A stretch of DNA of 64,000 nt, taken from positions 141,001 through 205,000 of the forward strand of contig JAODUO010001065.1 of the NCBI GenBank assembly GCA_025642075.2. Reading direction: 5' to 3'. Positions 1 to 14,400 of the stretch are shown here, one piece after another. Below the pieces are notes generated by a model, which did not search any database, was not told where the DNA came from, and worked only from the letters and a program-made list of their open reading frames with translations. A program made the position numbers and the translations under genes. Source of the stretch: Ridgeia piscesae. Lineage: Eukaryota; Annelida; Polychaeta; Sabellida; Siboglinidae. Positions within the stretch are counted from its first letter, which is position 1. Every line of letters begins with the position of its first letter.

Positions 1-1885
1 AGAATATATAATTTTGTGATTCATTTCTTAGTTATAATTAACACACCATTAAACTAAAGAAAGTAATTTGTGAAGCAACTACTGATACTGAAAGTTACAT
101 TCAGTTTGTTGCCACTGAAACCTGAAAGTGACAGGTTGGCATCATCACGTGCCAGGGGTTGCTACGGCTGATTACATCAGTACCAGGCGGTATCTAACCC
201 TGGCACATCCCTTTCAAAAACTTGTCTTTTAACATCAACCAATGAAATCGCTCGCTGGCTACAGGTGATCATAATATAAAAGAATTCAGCCACCTGTGAT
301 GCCATCATATTGGGATTAACACCAGTTGTGTATCCTTCTTCAAATTGGGTGGGTATTTGACTATTTGTGCTGCTCCCAGTTCTCACGGCTGACAAAGTAG
401 CGACTGGCAAAGGCAATTGCTATAATTTTATAGGTCACTCGGAGGGTTGACTGATTGATTTATTGATTGAGTTTATTTGGTAAAAATTATATGCATGACA
501 ATTAAACATAGTGTAGAAGAAACAGCAAATAAAAGAATAAGCATATATAATATTACCGAGGATAAAGACATTAAAGCACACCAACGTATACTTATTTCAA
601 AAATGTCATAAAAATATTAATAATTTAAGAAAAAAAACTTACATAAATAGATAAATAATTACAGAAAAATAAATACAAACAAATAAAATACAGATGTATA
701 AATAATTTTAAATACAGATCAATAAATATAAAAGTACTCTACTAAAATATGATAATATGACAATACATAGTAAGATATGAGTTAATAAAAATATATTAGA
801 TTGCCACTTTGAGATTGTAATTCATGACCCAAGAAGGTTTTAGGAGACAATTGGCCAGGGGTACAGTAGCAGTTCATTGACCCTGGGTTTTGAGGATGCT
901 GTTGAGCAAGGATATGTCTTGTCACCTGTCACAGTGGATACAAAGGTTGTAGAACATATAAACTGGGCTAGATCCTCACTCCTGTTGGCTAACTAGTCAC
1001 CAGTAGGGTAGTTTAAAAAACACTCCTATTTCATATTTCCCAGCTCAAAAATATGGCTTCATATGGTATCCATGTAGACATATAATCATGTCTTGTTCTA
1101 GACCACGACGATTCGCAGGACACAATGTGCTCATGTGTAATTTATTATGTTTTTACTAAGTATCGTAACAAAATTGAAACATGGTCACCAGATGTGACTA
1201 AGCACGTAAGGCAAAGCAAAAACATTGTTTTTTCTAAATTTGTCTGGTGTATCAGGTAAGTGGTTAAATCTGTCTGGCACATCAGGTGAGTGATTTACTT
1301 CTGACCAAGTTTTTTCAGGTGTGGACCAATGATTGCAGGTGTGACAATTTGCACACCTGAGCCATAGAGACTGGTGCATTGTGACATGATACACCATTAT
1401 GTGTGTGTGCAGGTCACTTCATGTTACAGATGACAGCTTGGATAAAATAACAGTCAGTAAATATGAAAACTCTTCACTGTGCAAGTGTTGTGCCAGAAGA
1501 TGTGTTGAAATCTGGCCCAATATAGCTTTATGGTGGCTTCTCTGTTGCATGGATTTTATCATTGCATCAATCATTGAAAACATTGTAAAATGTGTAGAAT
1601 CTATAAAAGCACTGTAAAAACTATGTAAAATCTATGAAAACACTGTAAAACCTACGTAAAATTTATGAAAATTGTGTAAAACCTATGTACAGAACTAAGG
1701 TTTTTGGGGATGGAAGGGGAATGTTAATGTAAAAGGGTAGTTTGCATTCATGAGACATTGTGTCCAGAACATGGAAACCAAGGACATAACCAAGGTCACA
1801 TGATTCGTGTGACCTTGGCTGTTATGTCTTTGGTTTCTACATCTGTCGTGTCCTTTTATCCTGTGTCCTCTATTCCCGGGTCCTT
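1..1885. other. Upstream intron or intergenic sequence, no exon recognised
   Basis: I see no exon that extends the B3GLCT reading frame here. Positions 445-830 are AT-rich. The stretch near 450-490, read on the minus strand, ends in AATAAA-like and TCAATCAATAAA-like runs typical of a LINE 3' tail, but no reverse transcriptase codons were seen. Positions 1560-1690 hold short, diverged CTATGTAAAA-type repeats. Missing upstream B3GLCT exons (about 100 N-terminal residues compared with the human protein) probably lie further left. Confidence 0.5.
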
Positions 1886-1886
1886 G

Positions 1887-2385
1887 TTTCCTGTGTCCAG
1901 GTTGAGTTGACCTGTGTCCTTGTGTTGCAGTGTCCTTGGTTGGGTTAACCTGTGTCCTTGTGTTGCAGGGTCCTTGGTTGAGTTGACCTGTGTCCTTGTG
2001 TTGCAGTGTCCTTGGTTGAGTTGACCTGTGTCCTTGTGTTGCAGTGTCCTTGGTTGAGTTAACCTGTGTCCTTGTGTTGCAGTGTCCTTGGTTGAGTTGA
2101 CCTGTGTCCTTGTGTTGCAGTGTCCTTGGTTGAGTTGACCTGTGTCCTTGTGTTGCAGTGTCCTTGGTTGAGTTGACCTGTGTCCTTGTGTTGCAGTGTC
2201 CTTGGTTGAGTTGACCTGTGTCCTTGTGTTGCAGTGTCCAGGTTGAGTTGACCTGTGTCCTTGTGTTGCAGTGTCCTTGGTTGAGTTGACCTGTGTCCTT
2301 GTGTTGCAGTGTCCTTGGTTGAGTTGACCTGTGTCCTTGTGTTGCAGTGTCCTTGGTTGAGTTGACCTGTGTCCTTGTGTTGCAG
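1887..2385. repeat. 38-bp minisatellite ending at the exon w1 acceptor
   Basis: About 13 copies of a 38-bp unit. Each unit contains TTGTGTTGCAG, a good 3' splice site, and the last copy supplies the real acceptor of the first visible B3GLCT exon. After the AG the repeats read TGTCCTTGG, while the exon reads TATCCTGG, so the unit may include the first bases of the exon. Confidence 0.9.
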
Positions 2386-2494
2386 TATCCTGGCATCACG
2401 GGGCAGTCAGAAGTGGTTATTCATCAGTGACGTGGAGACAAGACTGAATGTGACAAAACTACTGCAGAATCTGTCCGGCTTCAACCACAGTGAG
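2386..2494 (+). CDS. B3GLCT: B3GLCT exon w1 (first visible)
   Basis: Preceded by TTGCAG and followed by GTGCCT. It reads [12 protein letters not shown], then a [14 protein letters not shown] stretch, in the N-terminal stem or fringe-like region. The first base completes a codon from an unseen upstream exon, and the exon ends in phase 0. Confidence 0.88.
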
Positions 2495-5400
2495 GTGCCT
2501 AATGTTTCACCATCTATTGTTTTTAGATTCCTTATGCATTTACTGCAGTCTATTTTATCTCTGATACTGATGGCCATATCTCCATTATCTTTCTTGTTCC
2601 ACACATCTATTTTATCTTCATTATCTTTCTTTTTCCACATGTCAATTTTATCTCCATTATCTTTCTTGTTCCATACATCAATTTTTATCCCCATTGTTTT
2701 TCTTGTTCCACACATTAATTTTTATCTCCAGTATCTTTCTTGTTCCACACATCAATTTTTATCTCCATTATCTTTCTTGTTCAACATGTCAATTTTTATC
2801 TCCATTATGTTTCTTGTTCCACACGTCAATTTTTTGTTTCACACATCAATTTTTATCTCCATTATCTTTCTTGTTCCAGACATAAATTTTTATCTCCATT
2901 ATCTTTCTTGTTCCAAACATCAGTTTTTATCTCCACTGTCTTTCTTATTCCACAGGTCAGTTTTTATCTCCATTATCTTTCTTGGTCCACATGTCAGTTT
3001 TTATCTCCACTATCTTTCTTGTTCCACACATCAATTTTTATCTCCATTATCTTTCTTGTTCCAGACATTAGTTTTTATCTCCATTATCTTTCTTGTTCCA
3101 CACATCAATTTTTATCTCCATTATCTTTCTTGGTCCACACATCAGTGTTTATCTCCATTATCTTTTTTGTTCCTCACATCAGTTTTTATCTCCATTATCT
3201 TTTTTGTTCCACAGGTCAATGTTGTAGGATAGCACATACTTTGACGTGATTTGTCATTGTGTGTTCACATCTTATATGAATCTTGTTGGATGTTCACAGA
3301 GGCTGTTTATTGGACGAGGTTTATATGACAAGGAACATACGATCATACACCACTTCAACTTCCCTACGCCCCCACTGGCCTACCCTGACTTCGCTGCAGG
3401 ATTTCTCATGAGTTTGGAACTCGTCAAACAGTAAGTTGAATGTGTAGTACCAGTTTTATGAAGGGTTGTTTGTCTGGGAATTTATATTTTTTGTGAGATG
3501 AAAATTTGTTGTCAAATTAATATTATCATGAATCAATAATCTTTTATTGGGTAGACCATTATGTCAATTGTTTGAAAAAATGGTGTTGGAAAACTCTTGA
3601 AATCCTTGCTGATTGTTAAGTGTTTTGAAAACATGATTTCCTAAGATTGCCATCCAGGGTTAAAAATCAGATTGTAACTGGATGAAGAATTAACTTAAAC
3701 ATTTTGGTTTATTTCCCCCCATAACAGGGTTCACCCTGAAAAGAGAAATGCATATGTCTTTCAGGCACACCAGGGGATAAAACGATGTGCCTTGTTGAAA
3801 TGTTATGTGCCGCAAATCTGTTGGTTACAGTTTAATATTTTCATATGATGCTATGATCATATAAATAACCTGGTAAATGTCAGCATTTAATGCTGACACT
3901 GCACAAAGTTGTATTTCAAGTGATGACATGTCATAAATGAATCGACATGACATTGTTTACACTTCAACTCATCATAACTTTTGTTTCTCTGGTGGCATTG
4001 ATTTTGTAGTTTGTATAACAGTGAAAAGTGTATCTAAATATGTTTACAAATGCGGGTGTTTTATTTGCCGTGATCTATGTTGTATCATCATGAAAGCCAT
4101 GAAGACCACTGTAGCACCCTTGACATGAAATTTTCGGTGCACATTTTCACTAAATCATGGTCGATGAGTCCACCAAATAAATTAATACATTTGAAAACGT
4201 TACACCATCCAGATTAATTCAAATATACCATGGCTTCATGATCATCAAATCATGGTCCCATATCCTGTAAATAGTATGTTGTTTTGTTCAGGCAATTGTT
4301 ATTGAAGCGTTTCATCCCCCTTTAAATCACGAGTACTGATGTATTGTTTTAATGTTTCCACCAGTGTAGCAGAAAGATTGAGCTCTGTCAAGCAGAAATC
4401 CGACTTCTCTATTGATGTCAAATATGAGGTGGGTAGATTTATGTATTGAATAAGTAATAATAACTTGAAATAATCATTTCAGTGTGATAATCAACAGCAA
4501 TGTGTATTGCAAACGTGATATGGTTTCGGCCTGTTGTGTTTGTATAATTTTAATAAGACTGATTTTGATAATTATTTGTGTAAATGACTTGCTGCTCTTT
4601 GACACATGAGAGGCATGGAGCAGGCAGTGTGTACGACGGCTGTGTTGTCATGGCAACAGTGTTTCCATGAGGTAGAATGTGTGTGAGTTGGTGGCAGGGA
4701 TAATGTTGTTATGGAGACAGTGTTTACACAAGGTAGAATGTGTGGGAGTTGGTGGCAGGGATAATGTTGTTATGGAGACAGTGTTTACACGAGGTAGAAT
4801 GTGTGGGAGTTGGTGGCAGGGATAATGTTGTCATGGCAACAGTGTTTCCATGAGGTAGAATGTGTGTGAGTTGGTGGCAGGGATAATGTTGTCATGGCAA
4901 CAGTGTTTCCATAAGGTAGAATGTGTGGGAGTTGGTGGCAGGGATAATGTTGTTATGGAGACAGTGTTTACACGAGGTAGAATGTGTGGGAGTTGGTGGC
5001 AGGGATAATGTTGTCATGGCAACAGTGTTTCCATGAGGTAGAATGTGTGTGAGTTGGTGGCAGGGATAATGTTGTCATGGCAACAGTGTTTCCATAAGGT
5101 AGAATGTGTGGGAGTTGGTGGCAGGGATAATGTTGTTAGGGAGACAGTGTTTACACGAGGTAGAATGTGTGGGAGTTGGTGGCAGGGATAATGTTGTTAT
5201 GGAGACAGTGTTTACACGAGGTAGAATGTGTGGGAGTTGGTGGCAGGGATAATGTTGTCATGGCAACAGTGTTTCCATGAGGTAGAATGTGTGTGAGTTG
5301 GTGGCAGGGATAATGTTGTCAGGGAGACAGTGTTTACACGAGGTAGAATGTGTGGGAGTTGGTGGCAGGGATAATGTTGTTAGGGAGACAGTGTTTACAC

Positions 5401-8400
5401 GAGGTAGAATGTGTGGGAGTTGGTGGCAGGGATAATGTTGTTAGGGAGACAGTGTTTACACGAGGTAGAATGTGTGGGAGTTGGTGGCAGGGATAATGTT
5501 GTTAGGGAGACAGTGTTTACACGAGGTAGAATGTGTGGGAGTTGGTGGCAGGGATAATGTTGTTAGGGAGACAGTGTTTACACGAGGTAGAATGTGTGGG
5601 AGTTGGTGGCAGGGATAATGTTGTTAGGGAGACAGTGTTTACACGAGGTAGAATGTGTGGGAGTTGGTGGCAGGGATAATGTTGTTAGGGAGACAGTGTT
5701 TACCGAGGTAGAATGTGTGGGAGTTGGTGGCAGGGATAATGTTGTTAGGGAGACAGTGTTTACACGAGGTAGAATGTGTGGGAGTTGGTGGCAGGGATAA
5801 TGTTGTTAGGGAGACAGTGTTTACACGAGGTAGAATGTGTGGGAGTTGGTGGCAGGGATAATGTTGTTAGGGAGACAGTGTTTACACGAGGTAGAATTGT
5901 GTGAGTTGGTGGAGGGATAATGTTGTTAGGGAGACAGTGTTTACACGAGGTAGAATGTGTGGGAGTTGGTGGCAGGGATAATGTTGTTAGGGAGACAGTG
6001 TTTACACGAGGTAGAATGTGTGGGAGTTGGTGGCAGGGATAATGTTGTAGGGAGACAGTGTTTCCGGGGGGGAGGATAATGTTGTTAGGGAGACAGTGTT
6101 TACTCGAGGTAGAATGTGTGGGAGTTGGTGGCAGGGATAATGTTGTTAGGGAGACAGTGTTTACACGAGGTAGAATGTGTGGGAGTTGGTGGCAGGGATA
6201 ATGTTGTTAGGGAGACAGTGTTTACACGAGGTAGAATGTGTGGGAGTTGGTGGCAGGGATAATGTTGTTAGGGAGACAGTGTTTACACGAGGTAGAATGT
6301 GTGGGAGTTGGTGGCAGGGATAATGTTGTTAGGGAGACAGTGTTTACACGAGGTAGAATATGTGTGAGTTGGTGGAAGGGACAATGTTGTCATGGAGACA
6401 GTGTTTCCTCAAGGTAGAATGTGTGTGAGTTGGTGGAATGGACAATGTTGTCATGGAGATGGTGTTTCCACGAGGTAGAATGTGTGTGAGTTGGTGGCAG
6501 GGACAATGTTGTCATGGAGACAGTGTTTCCCCGAGGTAGAATGCTGTGTAAGTTGGTGTTTATAGTAGGACAGTGTCAGTGATGTCTGCATGTTTCAGCT
6601 GGCTCTGTACATACACGACAAAGGAGAGGGAGTTCCTCTCACAGACGTTGCCTTCCTGTGTACGACTGAATCCAAGCCAGAGTGTGCTACAACATACACC
6701 CACACGTTCCCTGACTGCGTGAGTACCCTCTCCCTTCTCTCTCCCCCACAGTCCCGTTTATATTTTACAGCCTCTTGTCTGACACAGACACCTCTCCATT
6801 ACAGACACCTCTCTATCACATACACCTCCCCAAAACAGACACCTCTCCATCGCAGACACCTCTCAATCACAGACACCTCTCCATCGCAGACACCTGTCCA
6901 TTACAGGCACCTCTCTATCACATGCACCTCCCCAAAACAGACACCTCTCCATCGCAGACACCTCTCCATCACAGACACCTCTCCATCGCAGACATCTCTC
7001 CATCGCAGACACCTCTCCATTACAGACACCTCGCCATCTCAGACACCTCTCCATTACAGACACCTCTCTATCACATACACCTCCCCAAAACAGACACCTC
7101 TTCATCGCAGACACCTCTCCATCGCAGACACCTCTCCATTACAGACACCTCTCCATCGCAGACACTTCGCCATCGCAGACACTTCTCCATTACAGACAAC
7201 TCTCCACCACAGACACCTCTCACACCACATATCAAACTGGTGGTCAAACATTGGATGTAGTAAAACACTGACCGTGTGAAAATGAGGAACTTGTCAATGA
7301 CTGCCACTGTAAACATGTTGCGACATGAGAGATGAAAGAGATGGGACACTTACTTACTTGTCTGGTCCGAGCCAGTGAAACATTGCCTGCTTGGACAGCC
7401 AGGTTAGGATTAGAACAGTTAATTGTGTTTGTTTAAAAAGGTGTATATTGTGACTCGTTGTTTGCACCAGGCAGTTGTGAATGGTAGTCACAGATTATTT
7501 TGTCACAAAGTGTCGTGAGCATATATTTCAGACAGTGGAGTGGATCTGATTTCAGGGTGAACCAATCAGTGACGACGATCTGTTTATTGCGGTGAAAACG
7601 TGCGAAAAATTCCACAAGACCCGAGGCAAGAAACAGTTGTATTGTCAAAATTGTAGTTACGACATTACTGATATTCGTATTGTTGTTGTGTTCAGCATCT
7701 CAAGTATCTGTCTAGACTCAGAAAACTCTCCTCTCTGCTACAAAAAAAGCTATATGAATAATTTACAGCCTTGATTACCATGGTCATACATCTGTATTTT
7801 TTCACTGCTCAAAAATTCTTAAACTTGAAGATTTAATTACACATAGGACTATGGTTATGCTTTTTAAAGCAAACAACGACTGTTTAGAAGGTCATGTACA
7901 AGCGTTCTTTGAACCAACTGCAGCCATACACAAGCATGATACCAGACAGTCTAAACTATTTTATGTTACAAAAACGAACACCACCCATAGACTACTGTCA
8001 ATTACTGTCAGAGGTATACACATGGAACGGTTTAGCAAGTTCGCAACAATTTAAGAAAAGATTAAAGTCGACATTACTTTCTTCGTATTTATGAACAGTT
8101 AACAACAATAAAAACATTATTGTTGCTTTGTATCAATCTTGTAACTTTTACTATAACTACTACGCATTTTAGTTGAAAAGGGAATAGCGCTTACAAGTCA
8201 TATGACTTCTGCTATATCTCTTTAACAACAGCAGCGATTCACCAATCATGAAATTGTATTATATTGTATTGTCTTTACCATTATGTATTGTATTATTTCC
8301 CATACTATGTTGTATATGCCTGTGTTGTTGTTGTTGTTGTTGTTAAATAAACTTTCATTTATTCATTCAAGTAAGCACCGGTACATGTAATGGGAATGAA

Positions 8401-11400
8401 CAAAATAGTGGCAATTTTCAATGAGTAATTTCAGTTGTCTTTTATAGTGTGATATAAAGTGCATGTTTTAAGATATTTGTAACAATAGACATAGGTGTGT
8501 TCTAGTCTTTCTGAAAGTGTGTTATTATAGGTGTGTTCTAGTCATTCTTGTGTGTGTTATCGTGTGTTGTGACGATTCTTGTGGTGTGTGCTTGTGGTGA
8601 GATGTTGTAGGTATGTTCTGGTGATTGTTGTGGTGTGTTTTCGTAGGTGTGTTGTAGTGATTGTTGTGGTGTGTTGTAAGGTGTGTTTTCGTAGGTGTGT
8701 CATGGTGATTCTTGCAGTGTGTTGTCAGGTGTGTGGTTGTAAGTGTGTTGTTATTCCTGCAGTGTGTTGTCAAGTGTGTTTTCATATGTGTGTTGTGGTG
8801 ACTCCTGCAATGTGTTGTCAGGTGTGTTGTCATAGGTGTGTTGTGATTCCTGTGGTGTGTTGAATAGTGCCGTTTGTGCTGAAGACATGGGGCCGACAGA
8901 CACGAAACATCGAGTACTACAGCCACCAGGTGGACGACACCATCCCTACCATAGACCTGGGTATACCCAACACAGAGGGGGGTGAGTGACACACTGCTTA
9001 CCTACTTATCTTACCTTACCTTACCTTATGACACCCTACCTTACCACCCATCACCATACCAAGTCTACCTTGATATTACATGTCCCATCAACTTGCGTTC
9101 TTACTTTACGCAATCTCCTCTCCTCATCTCAGCTTACCTATACCTGTCTTATCTTGTCACACCTTACCTTTCCTTAACTCGTAAATACATAGGCAGCCTT
9201 CTGATGTCAACAAACCATATGTAGTAATGTGCACGAATGCTCAGTGTTTTGACAGCCATTGTTTTATGGTTTGACAGCTGTTGCTAGGCAATAGGTCACA
9301 TGACGAATAGGTGGGATGCTGGTTGCATAACATGTTCCATGTGTAGGTCACTGTGCCAAGACGCATGCCATCCTGACCCGTGTCCACCACAGGCCTGGCA
9401 TGAAATGGCTGATCATTGTTGATGATGACACTCTCCTCAGGTAGGCCACCGTACTGTGCTGTGCTGTGCTGTGCTGTGCTGTGCTGTGCTGTGCTGTGCT
9501 GTGCTGTGCTGTGCTGTGCTGTGCTGTGCTGTGCTGTGCTGTGCTGTGCTGTGCTGTGCTGTGCTGTGCTGTACTGCTACTGTAATGCACTGTAATGCAC
9601 TGTAATGCACTGTAATGCACTGTAATGCACTGTAATGCACTGTAATGCACTGTAATGCACTGTAATGCACTGTAATGCACTGTAATGCACTGCACTCATG
9701 GTATTAGAGAATTAGCATAATTTTGTAATACCAATACCATATTTGTTCTATTTGTTCAGTGTACCATCAATGTTCATGCGACATGTTCAATGTGAGATCA
9801 ATGTTAATGTGATATGTTCAGTGTGATATCAAAGTTAATGTGATATGTTCAGTGTGATATCAAAGTTAATGTGATATGTTCAGTGTGAGATCAATGTTAA
9901 TGTGATATGTTCAGTGTGATATCAAAGTTAATGTGATATGTTCAGTGTGAGATCAAAGTTAATGTGACATGTTCAGTGTAAGATCAATGTTCGTATGACA
10001 TGTTCAGTGTAAGATCAATGTTCATATGACATGTTCAGTGTAAGATCAATGTTCATGTGACATGTTCAGTGTAAGATCAATGTTCATGTGACATGTTCAG
10101 TGTAAGATCAATGTTCATGTGACATGTTCAGTGTAAGATCAATGTTCATGTGACATGTTCAGTGTAAGATCAATGTTCATGTGACATGTTCAGTGTAAGA
10201 TCAATGTTCATGTGACATGTTCAGTGTAAGATCAATGTTCATATGACATGTTCAGTGTAAGATCAATGTTCCTGTGACATGTTCAGTGTAAGATCAATGT
10301 TCCTGTGACATGTTCAGTGTAAGATCAATGTTCATGTGACATGTTCAGTGTAAGATCAATGTTCATGTGACATGTTCAGTGTAAGATCAATGTTCCTGTG
10401 ACATGTTCAGTGTAAGATCAATGTTCTGTGACATGTTCAGATCAATGTTCATGTGACATGTTCAGTGTAAGATCAATGTTCATGTGACATGTTCAGTGTA
10501 AGATCAATGTTCATGTGACATGTTCAGTGTAAGATCAATGTTCATATGACATGTTCAGTGTAAGATCAATGTTCATGTGACATGTTCAGTGTAAGATCAA
10601 TGTTCATATGACATGTTCAGTGTAAGATCAATGTTCCTGTGACATGTTTAGTGTAAGATCAATGTTCATATGACATGTTCAGTGTAAGATCAATGTTCAT
10701 GTGACATGTTCAGTGTAAGATCAATGTTCATATGACATGTTCAGTGTAAGATCAATGTTCATGTGACATGTTCAGTGTAAGATCAATGTTCATATGACAT
10801 GTTCAGTGTAAGATCAATTTTCATATGACATGTTCAGTGTAAGATCAATGTTCATGTGACATGTTCAGTGTAAGATCAATGTTCATGTGACATGTTCAGT
10901 GTAAGATCAATGTTCATGTGACGTGTTCAGTGTAAGATCAATGTTCATGTGACATGTTCAGTGTAAGATCAATGTTCATGTGACGTGTTCAGTGTAAGAT
11001 CAATGTTCATGTGACCTGTTCAGTGTAAAATCAATGTTCATGTGACATGTTCAGTGTAAGATCAATGTTCATGTGACATGTTCAGTGTAAGATCAATGTT
11101 CATGTGACATGTTCAGTGTAAGATCAATGTTCATGTGACATGTTCAGTGTGCCGCGACTGAGGAGACTACTCGCCTGCTATGACCCGACAGAGCCAGTGG
11201 CTCTGGGGGAACGCTACGGCTACGCCGTCAACACTGGCCAAGGATACGACTACATCACAGGGGGCGGGGGGTAAGTCACAACTTCATCACATGAGTTGGG
11301 GGTAAGTCACAACTTCATCACAGGAGTTGGGGGTAAGTCGCAACTTCATCACAGGAGTTGGGGGTAAGTCACAACTTCATCACAGGGGGTGGAGGTAAGT

Positions 11401-14400
11401 CATAACTACATCACAGAGGGTGGGGGTAAGTCATGACTGTATCACAAGGGGCAGGGGGTAAGTCACAACTACAGCAAAGGGGTGTGGGTAAGTCACAACT
11501 ACATCACAGGGGTTGGGGGTAACTACGTCACAGAGGTGGGAAGACACAGCAACATCACACGGGCAGGGGTCAACTACATTACAGGAGATGGGGGTAAGTC
11601 ACAATTATATGTTGGTGTGGAGGGGTAAGTCACTACTTCACAGGGGGTGGGGTAAGTGTGATGTCATATTGCTGCTCAGCTGCAACACACGGCTCATTCA
11701 TCTCCGGCTGTTTTCTAATGTTTATTGACATTTCTACTAACATGTTTCACGTATAAAATTAAAAAAGTAGAGGGATGTTCTTATATAGCGCAGTATCCAG
11801 TCCTCAGGACCGTTCAAAGCGCTTTACATTTTACTTCCCTGACAGACCTGTTCACTCAGACACCATCTCAACTTCTCTTGGAAGCATCCAGCCTTATGCT
11901 ACAATTAATGCACGAAGGCTGCTCGTACACATATCCACCACTGTCTATTGCCAGGTACTCAGTTATACAGCTGAGTGAACTGGAGCAATGTAGAGTAAAA
12001 TAAAAATTGCCTAATGTTTTAACACCGCAGCACAGGATTCGAACCTAGGTTCTCATAGGCGAAAGTCCGAAGCTCTACCCCTGAGCCACTGCGCTCTACT
12101 TTACATCCCAGAATACCAATTACACCTGAAAAATAGCATATCTTCATGCGACTGTTTGTTGTGGTTACATTTCGCATTTCAATCTTTTTTACATATTTTA
12201 GATATGATCATGAATTGTTTGATGACAATCCTTTGTATAGGACTTTAAAGTGAATTGAATTACATAGGGGTGAACACAGGGTGCCTGTCGATAAAACAAG
12301 TTGAGAACTACTGCTCTAGAACCCTCCACTGTTGGGTCAGCGGTGATGTGAGCTGTTAACCACAGTCATGTTAATGCTAAACTATCATATTTTGACGTTG
12401 ACTGGTGTGGTATGGTTGCCCTGTTCATATGATGGGGTTTTGATTCACAGTTAATATTTCGGAATTGCTATTTTACATGACTTGTGTAATTGGTATTCGG
12501 GGATAATATTAATATAACCTACTTATCCTGCCCACCATTTCGCTCTTTGTTGGCACAATCTAAATTACGCTGTTGACCATCATCAAACTGAACAGTTTCA
12601 AGAGTGTTTTCATAAATACGACACGACGCCTGTTAAAGCGACATGATCAGTTCGTGGCTTTTTATTTTTATTGCAAAATCATGTTAATCAGTATAAGTTA
12701 TAACTATTGTGGCGTCCTGACTGCCAATAAATGTTTTATTGAAACAGAACTGACTTTGTAATGTTAAACGTCGAAGGTTTATAAGAATCCCTACGCTGTC
12801 ACTCAAATCGCCATGAGTGACACCCACCCTTTGACCTTTACCAACTGGGAGCCATGCACCTGGCTGGGTGTGGCGTTAGTGGCGTCAACTTGTTTTCACG
12901 TGATACTGCATCGCGTGATCATGCATTTCCTTCTGTTAAGCGCCCTTACTGCGTCTATTTTCAATCCCTAAATGGTACATGAAAACATATTTTGACTGTC
13001 TTTATGCTATAATAGGTATAATTTGTACCGTATAACATGATTTTGCAATAAAAATAAAAAAGCCACGATCGGACCATGTCGCTTTAAGTCAACCTTTCCA
13101 ACATGCAGACAGATCTCACTGAATCAAGTTTATCTCATGTTTAGGTAATAAAGAACAACATTTGGAACGATTATTCCAACAAGATACACAACGAAACATC
13201 TGAACACTGCACATGCTCGGCATCCATTTGGTTGTCTTGACTGAGTTTGTTGCTAGGCAACAGGTGACATGAGGTGACTCAGTGTGCTGCGTTGTGTGTT
13301 GTAGGATGGTGTTCAGTCAGGCAGCTGTACACACGCTAGTGGAGGGGAACGATTGTCGCTGTGGTGTTCCCAACTCTCCCGACGACATGCACCTTGGCAT
13401 GTGTCTCAAGCGATTTCACATCCCTCTCACTCACAGCCCCCTCTTCCACCAGGTAGGCACCCTCCCAGGAAACTTGTTAAACAGGGTACTGGGTGAGTAT
13501 GTGGGAAATGAACCCCAAAACACTGTATTCAAGCACTGTTTAAATTGAAAGCATATGCTATATAAAACATAGGTCCTACATTTGTTCACACATAACACAC
13601 TTTTCAGACGCCACCTCTTTGTACTCACCAAATATTGCCAGAAATGGCCTTAGTAATGTCTTTTATGACATGACTTCTTCCAATACCTCAACATGTTATA
13701 TTTCTTTATATTCAGCCAAACAAGTAGTGCCCAGACACATTGTTCAGGACACCATAATGTTATGTACGGACACATTTACATACAGACACATTTTGTATTT
13801 GTTTGATTTTTGTGTGATACATAATAGGATTTAACGCTGTTGAACCTGAGTATGCTTTTCTTGCATTGTGGCTACTTTTAAACACAGTATTTGTGTAATT
13901 TTAATAGTAGTGGCGACTTTCAATGTGGACGTGACTGCATGTCACAAATGGCTGACGATAACAACAATCATTTTTTAACAAAAACATCCAGAGCACAAAA
14001 CAAAAACTACCTTCGATCTTCTAAACTAAACTCTCATTTTAAAGAGGTGAAAGTTACACTAATATATCTCCCCAATCTCTGCTTATTTCCATTTCACTGC
14101 ACCCACTGTTGTTTGCAGTTTGTACGTGAGAGTGTGCCTGGTATGTGACTTGTGATGACACTAGTGTCATGAAGTGTCATGTGATATGCTATGTGACTTG
14201 TGATGACACTAGTGTCATGAAGTGTCATGTGATATGCTATGTGACTTGTGATGACACTAGTGTCATGAAGTGTCATGTGATGTGCTGTGTGACTTGTGAT
14301 GACACTAGTGTCATGAAGTGTCATGTGATGTGCTGTGTGACTGTGATGGCACTAATGTCATGGACGTGTCATGTGGTGTGCTGTGTGACAGATGACACTG

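Noticed and set aside
1695..2399. Long minus-strand open frame of [20 protein letters not shown] type
   Set aside because: It is a translation of the 38-bp minisatellite that ends at the B3GLCT acceptor; periodic sequence without codon bias or family match.
12025..12110. tRNA gene on the minus strand
   Set aside because: Box B is perfect, but the sequence continues into a SINE body repeated at three other sites in the window.
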